From Comamonadaceae bacterium (GTDB taxonomy: Bacteria > Pseudomonadota > Gammaproteobacteria > Burkholderiales > Burkholderiaceae_C), in assembly GCA_947508145.1 (NCBI GenBank), contig CANNRV010000002.1, positions 1 through 41,256 on the forward strand: a DNA stretch of 41,256 nt. The letters run 5' to 3'. Position numbers and translations under genes: made by a program. Shown here piece by piece: positions 8,777-18,642 of this stretch (position 1 is the stretch's first letter; each line of letters starts with the position of its first letter). The notes under the pieces were generated by a model. That model searched no databases. It saw nothing but the letters and a program-made list of their open reading frames with translations, and was not told the DNA's origin.

Positions 8777-9515
8777 ACATTTACTCTTGCCTTTCTTGTT
8801 GTTATGCATGCTTTGGTTGCCTGACTTGGCGGTTGCCCAAGGTTTGCCCTTGATCAATGTGAATTCGGGCAAAGGCGGCCAGCAATACAGCCTGACCTTG
8901 CAACTGCTGGGTTTGATGACGGTGCTCACCTTGCTGCCGTCTTTGCTGTTGATGATGACCTCGTTTGTGCGGGTCATTATTGTGTTGTCGATATTGCGTC
9001 AGGCCTTGGGCACGGCGCAGACCCCGCCCAACACCGTGTTGGTCGGTTTGGCACTGTTTCTGACGTTTTTCATCATGACCCCGGTGTTTGACGATGTGTA
9101 TGCCAACGCGATTTCGCCGTACATGAACGGTTCTTTGCCGTTTGAGAAAGCCTTGGCCAAAGCGGAAGTGCCGGTGCGTGACTTCATGACTTTGCAAACC
9201 CGTGAAGACGACATCGCCATGTTCATGCAAATCGCACAGCGCAAGGAAGTGGCCAGCGCCGCTGAAGTGCCGTTCACCACATTGGTACCGGCTTTTCTCA
9301 CTTCCGAGCTGAAGAGCGCGTTCATGATCGGCTTCATGATTTACATCCCGTTTGTGGTGATCGACTTGATCGTGGCCAGCGTGTTGATGTCCATGGGCAT
9401 GATGATGTTGTCGCCCATGATCATCTCCATGCCTTTCAAACTGATGCTGTTTGTGCTGGTCGATGGCTGGACGCTGGTGATGGGTTCGCTGGCATCAAGT
9501 TTTATCTTCAAATAA
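8766..9515 (+). CDS. fliP: Flagellar biosynthesis protein FliP
   Basis: ATG at 8766; MTSFVRVIIVLSILRQALGTAQTPPNTVLVGLALFLTFFIM, characteristic FliP. Confidence 0.98.
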   Translation: MRIKHLLLPFLLLCMLWLPDLAVAQGLPLINVNSGKGGQQYSLTLQLLGLMTVLTLLPSLLLMMTSFVRVIIVLSILRQALGTAQTPPNTVLVGLALFLTFFIMTPVFDDVYANAISPYMNGSLPFEKALAKAEVPVRDFMTLQTREDDIAMFMQIAQRKEVASAAEVPFTTLVPAFLTSELKSAFMIGFMIYIPFVVIDLIVASVLMSMGMMMLSPMIISMPFKLMLFVLVDGWTLVMGSLASSFIFK

Positions 9516-9524
9516 GGAAGCAAC

Positions 9525-9794
9525 ATGGATACAGCGATGGTGGTGGATCTGGGGCGGCAAGCCTTGTGGATGACGATGCTGATTTCCGCGCCCATGTTGG
9601 CCGTGGCACTGGTGGTGGGTTTGGTCATCGGTATTTTTCAGGCAGCCACGTCTATCAATGAACAAACCCTGAGCTTTATTCCCAAATTGTTGTCACTGGG
9701 TTTGACGGCTTCTGTCTTCGGCGGCTGGATGATCAATACCTTGATTGACTACACCAAGGTGTTGTACGGACGCATACCCGGCTTGTTCGGATGA
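9525..9794 (+). CDS. fliQ: Flagellar biosynthesis protein FliQ
   Basis: 89 aa, two TM; GIFQAATSINEQTLSFIPKL. Confidence 0.97.
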   Translation: MDTAMVVDLGRQALWMTMLISAPMLAVALVVGLVIGIFQAATSINEQTLSFIPKLLSLGLTASVFGGWMINTLIDYTKVLYGRIPGLFG

Positions 9795-9801
9795 ACAAGG
9801 C

Positions 9802-10572
9802 ATGAACCTCGATATGCTCAATCTGCTGGACAAGATGTTTGTCCTGCTGTGGCCCATGCTGCGCATATCGGCTTTTTTGATGTTCTCCTCGATTTTTTCT
9901 ATCCGGGCGGTCAACCTGCGCATTCGCATCACACTGGCTTTGGTGTTGACGGTTTTTCTGTCTATGCAAATAGACATCCCGCGGATTGACCCGGTGACCC
10001 CCGAAGGCTTGAAGGAAGTGTTTAACCAAATCTTCATTGGTTTTTCCATGGCCATGTTCATGCAATTGGCCACCGCAGCCATTGTGATTGCCGGTCAGGC
10101 GGTGTCGGGCTCTATGGGTTTGTCCATGGCCACCATGATCGATCCGTCGCTGGGCAGTGTGCCGGTGGTGTCGCAGTTTTTCAATATTCTGGGCACGCTG
10201 GTGTTTTTGTCCATCGGAGGGCATTTGATTGTGTTTGGCCTGCTGCTGGAATCCTTCACTTTGTTTCCCATCGGCAAAGCCTTGTTTTCACAAGACTTGC
10301 TGGGCAAGATGACCGCCTGGGGTTCGATGATGTTTTTTGCGGCCTTGTTGATTTCATTGCCGGTGGTCATCACTTTGCTGTTTGTGAATATCGGTGTCGG
10401 CTTCATCACACGTGCCGCCCCGAGTTTGAATATTTTCTCGGTCGGCTTACCGGCGATTTTGCTGGCCGGTTTTGTGGTGTTGTGGCTGGCAGTGCCCAGC
10501 ATCGTCAGTCGCATCAGCTGGTTGTGGGTGCAAACATTCGGGCAGATGCGCGGCATGCTGCTGGGAGGCTAG
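9802..10572 (+). CDS. fliR: Flagellar biosynthesis protein FliR
   Basis: ATG at 9802; QAVSGSMGLSMATMIDPSLGSVPVVSQFFNILGTLVFL. Confidence 0.96.
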   Translation: MNLDMLNLLDKMFVLLWPMLRISAFLMFSSIFSIRAVNLRIRITLALVLTVFLSMQIDIPRIDPVTPEGLKEVFNQIFIGFSMAMFMQLATAAIVIAGQAVSGSMGLSMATMIDPSLGSVPVVSQFFNILGTLVFLSIGGHLIVFGLLLESFTLFPIGKALFSQDLLGKMTAWGSMMFFAALLISLPVVITLLFVNIGVGFITRAAPSLNIFSVGLPAILLAGFVVLWLAVPSIVSRISWLWVQTFGQMRGMLLGG

Positions 10573-10575
10573 GCC

Positions 10576-11718
10576 ATGGCTGACGACTCCGCCGAACGGA
10601 CCGAAGAACCGACCGCGCAGCGCTTGAGCAAAGCGCGTGAAGAAGGGCAGTTGGCGCGTTCTGTGGAATTGCCTGCGGCTGCCATGCTGATCACAGCCAC
10701 TTTGTTTTTCAGCTTGTCCGGAAATTACATGTTCCACCGCTTGGGTGCCTTGTTCGCGTCGCAATTGCAGTTTGACCGCAAGATCATGGACAAGGCCGAG
10801 TTGTTGCCCGGCATTTTTTTGCAGTCCGTGGTCGATGGCTATATTTTGATTTTGCCCATCATGGCTTTGCTGGCGGTGGTGGCGGTGTTGTCCACGGTGA
10901 TGAGCGGTGGTCTGGTGTTTTCATTGGGCATGATCGCGCCCAAATTCAGCAAGCTTGACCCCATGGCCGGTTTGTCCCGCATGTTCGGTTTGAAGGGCTG
11001 GATTGACCTGGGCAAAGCGGTTTTGAAGTTGTTGCTCATCAGTGTGATTTTGTGGATGTCGGTGACCAACAACATCGAAGACCTGGTGTCCATCAACCGC
11101 ATGGACTTGGGCACCGCGATTCACCACGCGGGCAACATGATTTTGGATGCCTGTTTTTGGATGAGCATGGGCATGGTGTTGATTGCCTTGGCCGATGTGC
11201 CTTTGCAGCATTACCAGACCAACCAACGTTTGAAGATGACCCGCCAGGAAATCAAAGACGAAATGAAAAACTCGGAAGGCCGCCCTGAGGTCAAAGCCAC
11301 CATTCGGCGGCGTCAGCGTGAGATGGCGAACAACCGCATGATGGACAAGGTCAAGGACGCGGATGTGGTGATCACCAACCCGCAGCATTTCGCCGTGGCC
11401 TTGAGTTATGACCCGAATTCAGAAGGCGCACCTACTTTGATTGCCAAAGGCACGGACGAATTGGCGCAGCGCATCCGCGAACGCGCCAAGGAAGCCGATG
11501 TGTATATTTTTGAAGCGCCTGATCTCGCGCGTGCCCTGTACTTCACCACCAAACTCGACCACCAAATCCATGAAGGCCTCTACCACACGGTGGCCCAAGT
11601 GATTGCCTATGTGTTCAGTTTGAACCAGAGCTATGGCGGCGGTGAAGCCATGATCAAACCCACGTTGCGCATACCTGACAATATGCGCTATGACGAAAAC
11701 GGTTTTCTTTTTCAGTGA
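10576..11718 (+). CDS. flhB: Flagellar biosynthesis protein FlhB
   Basis: ERTEEPTAQRLSKAREEGQLARS; autocleavage NPxH region VVITNPQHFAVALSYD. Confidence 0.98.
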   Translation: MADDSAERTEEPTAQRLSKAREEGQLARSVELPAAAMLITATLFFSLSGNYMFHRLGALFASQLQFDRKIMDKAELLPGIFLQSVVDGYILILPIMALLAVVAVLSTVMSGGLVFSLGMIAPKFSKLDPMAGLSRMFGLKGWIDLGKAVLKLLLISVILWMSVTNNIEDLVSINRMDLGTAIHHAGNMILDACFWMSMGMVLIALADVPLQHYQTNQRLKMTRQEIKDEMKNSEGRPEVKATIRRRQREMANNRMMDKVKDADVVITNPQHFAVALSYDPNSEGAPTLIAKGTDELAQRIRERAKEADVYIFEAPDLARALYFTTKLDHQIHEGLYHTVAQVIAYVFSLNQSYGGGEAMIKPTLRIPDNMRYDENGFLFQ

Positions 11719-11742
11719 TGACCCCAGGACCCAGACACCAGC

Positions 11743-13407
11743 ATGAGTGACTTCTACCAAAGCCCTGCCGATCAATTGCGCTTTGAAATATTGCTCAAGT
11801 CCTTGCGCGAAGGGCGTTTGAATCTGGCCATTCTGGGTGACGATGAAATCGCACTGGCGCATTACGGGCGACGCATTTTTCAGCATTTGCGCGAGCAAGG
11901 CGAACAGCATGTGGAACTGTGGACCTCGGCTGACTCAGACCGCTTGGTGGACCGCTTTAACGAAATACTCTCCACCTTGACGCTGGACCAGGCGCTGGAC
12001 AAATCCAATAAATCCAGTCCCAGACGTTTCATGATTTTTCCGGACACGCAAGGCATTCAAGACTTTGAACTGCAATTGCTGGCGCGACTGGTCAACGGTT
12101 TTCCGGCCAGCAATATCAATGTGATTTTGCTGGTCAACAGCCGCAGCTCTTACGACAAAAAACTCTCTGCCTTTGGCAAAAACCTGTTGCAGTGGGTGCT
12201 GGAGTCCAAAGACCCGGCACCGGGTCAGCCCCAGCGTTTGGAAACCTTGGGCGACTGGCCCGGCGCGAAACAAGTGCCATCGGTGAAAAAAACCGAAGCC
12301 AAAGCATCGCCGCCTGTGGCTTCGCCTCCGCCATTGCCTGCGGCACCGCCGCCGCCTTTAGATCTGGGCGAGATGCGCCCCGGCATTGACACTGTCCCCG
12401 GCCCGCGGGAACCCGTCCTGGGAGACCCATTGCCGGACGAACCCGTGATGCCCAGCGGCGAAGAGTTAGCCAAATCCTGGGAGGCCGACCGTCAGCGTTC
12501 AGGCCGTGGCGGCAAGGTGGCGGCATTTTTGCTGCTGGCGCTGCTATTGAGTCTGGGCATCTCAGGTTTCGTCTACCAAGATCGGGTGCTGGAAGAATGG
12601 GAAAACCTGCAAACCTATTTAGGTGGCGGTAAAACGCAGGCCGTGGCACCCGTCAAACCACCTGCGCCCGCTGTGCCTTCCGTGTCCATGTCGTCGAGCA
12701 ATTCACCGCCGGTCAAACCCGCAGAAGCGATCAGCCCCGGCAAGGAAGAATTGGTGATGCCAGCCGAACCGCCTGCCGCCGAGGCCGCGACCGAGCCAGC
12801 CAAACCCGCTGCCGAAGCTGTCAAAACCGAGGCCGCTAAAACAGAAACGAACAAACCAGCGGCCAAAGCGGCTGACCCGGCAAAACCGGTTGTTGAGCAG
12901 TCGAAGACTGCGGTGAAGCCTGAGCCCACCAAGCCCGCCGTTTCAGAGCCCGCTAAACCAGAACCGACCAAGGCCGCTGCTGCCAAGCCGGAACCGCCCA
13001 AAGCAGAAGCCAGCAAAGCGGTGGCCAAACCCGAACCCGCCAAGCCTGAGCCACCTAAGCCCGAACCGCCCAAGCCTGTGGCCAAAGCCTCAGACAAGCC
13101 GCTGGACAAGGCCACACAGGCAGACAGCCCCGCTTGGGTGGAGAACCTGGATTCGAATGCCTGGGTGATGCAGCACGGCGCGTTTGACAGTTTGTCCGAG
13201 GCGCGTGCGTTTCAGGCCACCTCCCTGGGCTTCAAGTCGGGGCAAGTGCTGTTCACGCAGCGCAAGGGCAGCAAGCCTTATTACATCCTGGTGACCGGGC
13301 CTTATGCGGAAAGAACGCAGGCCGAGGCCCTGATGAAACAAAACCCGCCTTTGTCCAAGGCCTGGGTGCGAACCGCCAAATCATTGAAAGCGCAATTTCA
13401 GGAATAA
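11743..13407 (+). CDS. DamX-like protein: N-terminal AAA-like domain, TM, Pro/Lys/Ala-rich linker, C-terminal SPOR domain
   Basis: C-term WVMQHGAFDSLSEARAFQATSLGFKSGQVLFTQRKGSKPYYILVTGPYAERTQAEALM fits SPOR; TM VAAFLLLALLLSLGISGFVY; PEPAKPEPPKPEPPKP linker. Confidence 0.75.
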   Translation: MSDFYQSPADQLRFEILLKSLREGRLNLAILGDDEIALAHYGRRIFQHLREQGEQHVELWTSADSDRLVDRFNEILSTLTLDQALDKSNKSSPRRFMIFPDTQGIQDFELQLLARLVNGFPASNINVILLVNSRSSYDKKLSAFGKNLLQWVLESKDPAPGQPQRLETLGDWPGAKQVPSVKKTEAKASPPVASPPPLPAAPPPPLDLGEMRPGIDTVPGPREPVLGDPLPDEPVMPSGEELAKSWEADRQRSGRGGKVAAFLLLALLLSLGISGFVYQDRVLEEWENLQTYLGGGKTQAVAPVKPPAPAVPSVSMSSSNSPPVKPAEAISPGKEELVMPAEPPAAEAATEPAKPAAEAVKTEAAKTETNKPAAKAADPAKPVVEQSKTAVKPEPTKPAVSEPAKPEPTKAAAAKPEPPKAEASKAVAKPEPAKPEPPKPEPPKPVAKASDKPLDKATQADSPAWVENLDSNAWVMQHGAFDSLSEARAFQATSLGFKSGQVLFTQRKGSKPYYILVTGPYAERTQAEALMKQNPPLSKAWVRTAKSLKAQFQE

Positions 13408-13463
13408 ACCAGAGTGGATCAAGTTGTTGGTTTCGCGGTCGAATCACACACACGGAGTACTTT

Positions 13464-14000
13464 ATGAGTGATAAAACAAGTTTTACCGATGAACCCTTGC
13501 CTGACGCAGAACTGGTGGAAGCGGTGACTGCATCCTCCGGCGACCAAGCTTCATCAGAGGCCGTCTCCGCCAGGCCTGACACCATGCCCGGGGCTGTCGC
13601 AGACCATTCCCATGGTCACGACCATTTGCCAGCAGCGCGCTTGGAAGTTGTTGCAAAGGGCTATGGACACAATGACCCGGCCAGCATGGCGGGCAATATT
13701 CAACTTGATTTGCATGATCCCGAATTGGCTGCCGCCGAGAAACCTGAATTAAACCAGCCGATATGGGGGCCATCCGCTACGCCTGCGACACATTCAACAG
13801 ATACAGAGACTGAGGAAGTCGCAGCTGTATTGGCAAAGCCTGAATTACCACCGGTGCTGGCGCATCTGACTCAAGTTGGCTTGACATCCTCCGATCAATG
13901 GGAAGAGCAAATACAACCGCGTCTGACGCAATTGCATGAAGACATCGCTCAGGTGCATACGCAGCTGGACATGTTGGAACGCCAGAAACCGAAAAAATAG
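13464..14000 (+). CDS. Hypothetical protein with HSHGHDH motif
   Basis: 178 aa ORF, downstream of and co-directional with the SPOR gene. Confidence 0.6.
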   Translation: MSDKTSFTDEPLPDAELVEAVTASSGDQASSEAVSARPDTMPGAVADHSHGHDHLPAARLEVVAKGYGHNDPASMAGNIQLDLHDPELAAAEKPELNQPIWGPSATPATHSTDTETEEVAAVLAKPELPPVLAHLTQVGLTSSDQWEEQIQPRLTQLHEDIAQVHTQLDMLERQKPKK

Positions 14001-14020
14001 ATTTCCTGAGGACAAGCAAC

Positions 14021-15211
14021 ATGGCGCAAGATTCCAAAAAAGCAGAAGCTGCCGATGCGGGCGACTTTCTGCCTGACATGCCTGTTGAGCCAATAGAAGC
14101 GGATGACAATGAAACGCTGGCCATCGGCCTGGAGTCGCTGGAAGAGCAGGCGCTTGACGGCACCGAGGTCGCGCGTCAAATCGAAGAGCTGACCGGTGTG
14201 GTGCTCAGCTCGGCTGAGGTGTCCACCCGCTCTGCTGAGGTGGCTGCCAACATCAGCCATGAGATGCGTGCGGTCATGAAAACCGTCAGCGAGATGTCGT
14301 CTAAAAACATCTTGCATTCGCGCGTTATTTTGATCGGCCTGTTGAGCTTTCTGGTGATCGCCGTCGGCTCGTTTTTCGCCATTTCCACCCGCTTGCAGCA
14401 AAACATCCGTCAGCTCGACAGCTTGTCACTGGCAGTGGGTAAACGTGTAGTCGAACTTGATGCCACCTTGGCTACTTTTGGAGACGCCACCCGGGGCTTG
14501 GGCGACACCACCGAAAAACTCGACAGCATGGAAGAGCGTCAAATCAAACTGGATGAAAAATTCCAGGACAAGATGGACGCGCTGGACAAAGTGTTTGTGA
14601 AGATGCCTGACCAAATCGCCGGGCAGGTCAATGGTTTGACCGACAAAAACCTGGATGCCAAGTTCAAAGACTTGCAGAAAAACATACAAGCGCTGGAAGT
14701 CAAGGTACAAGCCTTGTCCAACAAGCCTGCACCGGTTGCGCCGCCCGCGCCTGTGGTGAACAACCAAAAAGAAATCATTGCGGAAATTCAGAAACTGAAA
14801 AAAGACCTGGAAGCCGCCAACGCCGCTGCCACCGCCGCCGCCATCAAAGCCGCCGCCAAAGAGCGCGAACGCGAAAAGCCCCTAGACAGACCGCTGATCC
14901 TGCCTGCACCCGCAGCTGCGCCCAAACCCGCCCCCGCCAAACCCGCCACTAACAAAGCGGCTGAAGCCAAAGTGGCGGCTGAATTGAAAGCCGCCGCCGA
15001 GGCCAAAGCCGCAGCAGAAGCACGCGCCGCCGCTGCCGAAGCCAGAGCTGCGAATGAAGCCAAAGCCGCTGCCGACGCCCGGGCCCGTGCCGCCGCCGAA
15101 GCCCGCGCTGCTGCCGATGCCCGCGCCGCAGCGCAACCACCGGCATTGCCGCCGCGTGCCGCACCTAAGGAAGACAGGGTGGTGTTTCCGCGCCCGGCCG
15201 GGGACAACTGA
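14021..15211 (+). CDS. Hypothetical single-TM coiled-coil protein with long Ala/Glu/Lys-rich C-terminus
   Basis: 396 aa; TM VILIGLLSFLVIAVGSFFAI; coiled-coil ectodomain; AEAKVAAELKAAAEAKAAAEARAAAAEARA low complexity. Confidence 0.65.
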   Translation: MAQDSKKAEAADAGDFLPDMPVEPIEADDNETLAIGLESLEEQALDGTEVARQIEELTGVVLSSAEVSTRSAEVAANISHEMRAVMKTVSEMSSKNILHSRVILIGLLSFLVIAVGSFFAISTRLQQNIRQLDSLSLAVGKRVVELDATLATFGDATRGLGDTTEKLDSMEERQIKLDEKFQDKMDALDKVFVKMPDQIAGQVNGLTDKNLDAKFKDLQKNIQALEVKVQALSNKPAPVAPPAPVVNNQKEIIAEIQKLKKDLEAANAAATAAAIKAAAKEREREKPLDRPLILPAPAAAPKPAPAKPATNKAAEAKVAAELKAAAEAKAAAEARAAAAEARAANEAKAAADARARAAAEARAAADARAAAQPPALPPRAAPKEDRVVFPRPAGDN

Positions 15212-15300
15212 GGTGGAGTAACGCAGCGCGGCCAAGGTATGGCGGCTCAGTCTTGCGGGGGTGTGTCGCCATGCTTGAAAGAGATGGCTTAACGCGCTGC

Positions 15301-16923
15301 TCAGTCTGGCTGAAAGCGCTGTGATTGCGCTTTGGCCCAATGGCTTTTAAAGGGCTCGGGCAACTTGCTGAAATTGTCTTTGAGCAAAGCACCGGCGCTC
15401 AAGCCCGGGTACATCTGCGCCAGGGTTTGCGTCTCATGCCCATTTAACCGGTGAGAAAAATGCTGGGCTTTGAGTTCCTGCGGTGAGCGCAAACCGGCGG
15501 CCTGCAACAACTCCTGCAAAGCCACCAGGGTGTGTTGGTGGAAATTTTTCACCCGCTCGGCTTTGGTCGGCACCACCAGGGCCAATTGACGTTGCGGGTC
15601 TTGCGTGGTGACACCGGTCGGGCAGTTGCCGGTGTGGCAGGTTTGTGCCTGAATACAGCCCAGCGCAAACATGAAGCCGCGCGCGCTGTTGCACCAATCG
15701 GCACCCAAAGCCAGCGCACGCGCAATGTCAAAACTGTTGATGATCTTGCCGCTGGCCCCCAGCTTCACATGCTCGCGCATGCCTATACCCACCAGCGTGT
15801 TGTGCACCAGCCGCAAGCCTTCTTTCAACGGCATGCCCATGTGGTCTGAGAATTCCAGCGGCGCGGCGCCGGTGCCGCCTTCGGCCCCGTCGACCACGAT
15901 GAAGTCGGGCAGGATGCGGGTCTCCAGCATGGCTTTGGCGATGCCAAACCATTCCCAGGGGTGGCCTATGCACAGCTTGAAACCCACCGGTTTGTTCAAA
16001 CTGAGTTCGCGCAGGCTTTGCATGAATTCCAACAATTCAACCGGCGTACTGAAACTGCTGTGCGAAGCGGGTGACACACAATCCGCGCCCAAAGGCACGC
16101 CCCGGGCTTCAGCGATTTCCGGCGTGACTTTGGCGGCAGGCAACACGCCGCCGTGTCCCGGCTTGGCACCCTGGCTGAGCTTGATTTCAATCATCTTGAC
16201 CTGCGGTTCGCGGGCCTGCTCGACAAAACGCTCGGGGCTGAACCGGCCCAGGTCATCGCGGCAGCCGAAATAGCCCGAGCCGATTTCCCAGATCAGGTCG
16301 CCGCCGTGGATGCGGTGGTAGCGCGAGATCGAGCCCTCGCCGGTGTCGTGCGCAAAGCCGCCCATTTGCGCGCCCTGGTTCAGCGCCATGATGGCGTTGG
16401 CGCTCAAGGCCCCGAAGCTCATCGCAGACACGTTGAACAAACTGATGTCATACGGTTGGCTGCAAGCCGAGTTGCCCACACGCACGCGGAAATTGGCGTT
16501 GTCTAAGCTGGTCGGGGCCATGGAATGGGTCAGCCATTCATAGCCTTCGGCATCGACATTCAGTTGTGTGCCAAAGGGGCGTTTGTCTGACTGGCCTTTG
16601 GCCCGTGCGTACACCAGCGAGCGTTGCGCCCGTGAAAAGGGTGCGGCTTCGGATTCGCTTTCAATGAAGTACTGGCGGATTTCAGGCCGGATGAATTCCA
16701 GCAAAAAGCGCATATGCCCGAGGATGGGGTAGTTGCGCAATATGGCGTGGTGGGTTTGCAGCAAGTCGTGCACGCCAACACCGCTTAGGACGGCAAACAG
16801 CAGGCACCAGCCCCAGCCTTGGCCTGAGGCCATGGCCAACAGCAGGCTGAAACATAGACCGCCTAAGGCGATGAAAAACGTGGTGTACCTGACCGGGTAG
16901 CGGATGGGTTTGAGATCGAGCAT
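15301..16923 (-). CDS. FMN-binding glutamate synthase family protein (GltB central domain-like)
   Basis: NVSAMSFGALSANAIMALNQGA, VVDGAEGGTGAAPLEFSDHMGMP, CHTGNCPTGVTTQDP; N-terminal TM pair. Start chosen at MLDLKPIRY. Confidence 0.9.
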   Translation of the reverse strand: MLDLKPIRYPVRYTTFFIALGGLCFSLLLAMASGQGWGWCLLFAVLSGVGVHDLLQTHHAILRNYPILGHMRFLLEFIRPEIRQYFIESESEAAPFSRAQRSLVYARAKGQSDKRPFGTQLNVDAEGYEWLTHSMAPTSLDNANFRVRVGNSACSQPYDISLFNVSAMSFGALSANAIMALNQGAQMGGFAHDTGEGSISRYHRIHGGDLIWEIGSGYFGCRDDLGRFSPERFVEQAREPQVKMIEIKLSQGAKPGHGGVLPAAKVTPEIAEARGVPLGADCVSPASHSSFSTPVELLEFMQSLRELSLNKPVGFKLCIGHPWEWFGIAKAMLETRILPDFIVVDGAEGGTGAAPLEFSDHMGMPLKEGLRLVHNTLVGIGMREHVKLGASGKIINSFDIARALALGADWCNSARGFMFALGCIQAQTCHTGNCPTGVTTQDPQRQLALVVPTKAERVKNFHQHTLVALQELLQAAGLRSPQELKAQHFSHRLNGHETQTLAQMYPGLSAGALLKDNFSKLPEPFKSHWAKAQSQRFQPD

Positions 16924-16952
16924 TACAACTTCTCCTGCTCTGACCTCCAAGG

Positions 16953-17486
16953 TCAGCTTGGTGTGTTGCGCAATCTAGAAGACAGACGCGCTTGTGCCAA
17001 AGAGGATACCTCAGCGCGAAGACGGGCCATGGACAGTTGCTGGTCCGAGGCACGTTGGATTTCTTTGAGATCGTGAAGAATGGTGTGGCGCAGCTTATCC
17101 AGTTCTTCGTCGATTTGCATCAGGTGTTGGCGCAATTCGCGTTTTTGCGCCATGCGCTGGCTCAGCAGGTTGACGCTGTGGGCGATCAATTTCCATTGCT
17201 GTGCCAATTCGTCTTTGGGCGGTTGGTTGAGTTGGTCGAACAACTCGCCCAGCAAAGGATCGTGCAGCACTTCTGCCGATGTGTGTCCGGCCTCTCGGCG
17301 AGCTGTCTCCAGCGCATCTTTCAGCACGCGGTCTTCTTCGGCTTGGCTGGCTTGAAATTCAGGCAGGCGAGGTTCTTCATCCAGCGGCGGCAGACCGGGC
17401 TGGCTGAGGTTGTGTACCGCAGCCCAACCCATGCCAGGGTCGTACTGCTTAAGGCCCTTGAAGTTCAGGAATTTTTCGCTGGACAT
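16953..17486 (-). CDS. Hypothetical coiled-coil protein paired with ParA-like ATPase
   Basis: ATG at 17486 (MSSEKFLNF...); charged heptad-like C-terminal half; start lies 12 nt from the parA-like stop. Confidence 0.6.
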   Translation of the reverse strand: MSSEKFLNFKGLKQYDPGMGWAAVHNLSQPGLPPLDEEPRLPEFQASQAEEDRVLKDALETARREAGHTSAEVLHDPLLGELFDQLNQPPKDELAQQWKLIAHSVNLLSQRMAQKRELRQHLMQIDEELDKLRHTILHDLKEIQRASDQQLSMARLRAEVSSLAQARLSSRLRNTPS

Positions 17487-17497
17487 GTGTGCTTCGG

Positions 17498-18421
17498 TCA
17501 AAGTTTGGCAGAGTTGCCGCGTGCCAGACGCTTCAGAAATTCGGGGATGCCCATATTGGCCAGTGAACGGCTGTTGACCACGTTTTCATTGTCTTCAACC
17601 AGTTTGCGCTGACGGTAGCGGCCCAGCACAGAGTATTGAGAAGCGGTGGGAATGGTTTCCAGAATGCTGGCTTTGGCAGGTGTCAAAGGCACCCGGTGGC
17701 TGCTGGCATCTCGTTCAGAGAGCTTGACTTGCGCCGCGCGCGGCTGCTGGCTTTGGGCCATGCGTATATCGCGGGCGGAGCAAATGGCCTGACCGAATTC
17801 GCGGAAGGACTCACCGCCGATGTCGTGTGAATCCATCAAGTAGCCGCGTTCGTACAAATCGCGTGCGCTTTGCGCTTCCAAAATGGGTGGTGCCAGCATG
17901 AAGCTGACGGGGAAACGCTGTTTGGTGAACACGTCAGAGTTGAGTTGTTCGTTCAACACCCGGGTCGGGCAGACCACCAGCATGGGGCGGCGGGCAGATG
18001 CGGATTCGAACACCCAACGGTGGCGGCTTAAGAAGCCGGAGGTGGCGGCCAATTCAATTTCAGACACCGAGGTGGGCACCAGAATCATGTCAAATTCAAA
18101 CATGAGTTCACCGGCGAGGGAGTCTGACCAGGTCAGGTCGCACACCAGAATGTCGCACTCGCTGGCTGCGCGGCGCATTTGCAAACGTGCTTCGAAGATG
18201 GGGCGGTTGCCGCCTTGGTCCACCGGTAAGGACAGGTGTTGGATGACTGCGCCGACCTGAGGCGCTTGCTTGAGCCAGTTGCTGGAAGAACCGTGCGGGT
18301 CCCAGTCAATCAAGGTAACTGCCTGCTCTAAAGTGCGGCTGAGGTAAGCCACCAAATTGGCGGACAGCGTGCTTTTACCAACGCCGCCTTTTTGACTGGT
18401 GACCAGAATTTTGAAAGCCAT
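17498..18421 (-). CDS. ParA/MinD-family ATPase
   Basis: Deviant Walker A KILVTSQKGGVGKSTLSANL, VTLIDWDPHGSSSNWL, DILVCDLTWSD. Confidence 0.88.
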   Translation of the reverse strand: MAFKILVTSQKGGVGKSTLSANLVAYLSRTLEQAVTLIDWDPHGSSSNWLKQAPQVGAVIQHLSLPVDQGGNRPIFEARLQMRRAASECDILVCDLTWSDSLAGELMFEFDMILVPTSVSEIELAATSGFLSRHRWVFESASARRPMLVVCPTRVLNEQLNSDVFTKQRFPVSFMLAPPILEAQSARDLYERGYLMDSHDIGGESFREFGQAICSARDIRMAQSQQPRAAQVKLSERDASSHRVPLTPAKASILETIPTASQYSVLGRYRQRKLVEDNENVVNSRSLANMGIPEFLKRLARGNSAKL

Positions 18422-18642
18422 TTTGCTATCTCCAAACTCGACTGACGCGAAACACAAACCCCGTTTACGGCATAGAAATTAAATGAACTAAATTCTGTAA
18501 AGGGGTACGGATATTAGCTTTTTTATCAGATCTGTCAAATTAACGCTGCGGAACTCAGTTGTTTTCATGCTACTGCGTCCGCCGTCGGGTCTTGTCCGAG
18601 AAAACACTATGAAGGCATGCAATTCAGGTCAAAATGCCTGCA

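Noticed and set aside
18480-18530. Possible sigma-28-like promoter in the parA/hslR divergent intergenic region
   Set aside because: Match to the TAAA-N15-GCCGATAA-type consensus is too poor to support.
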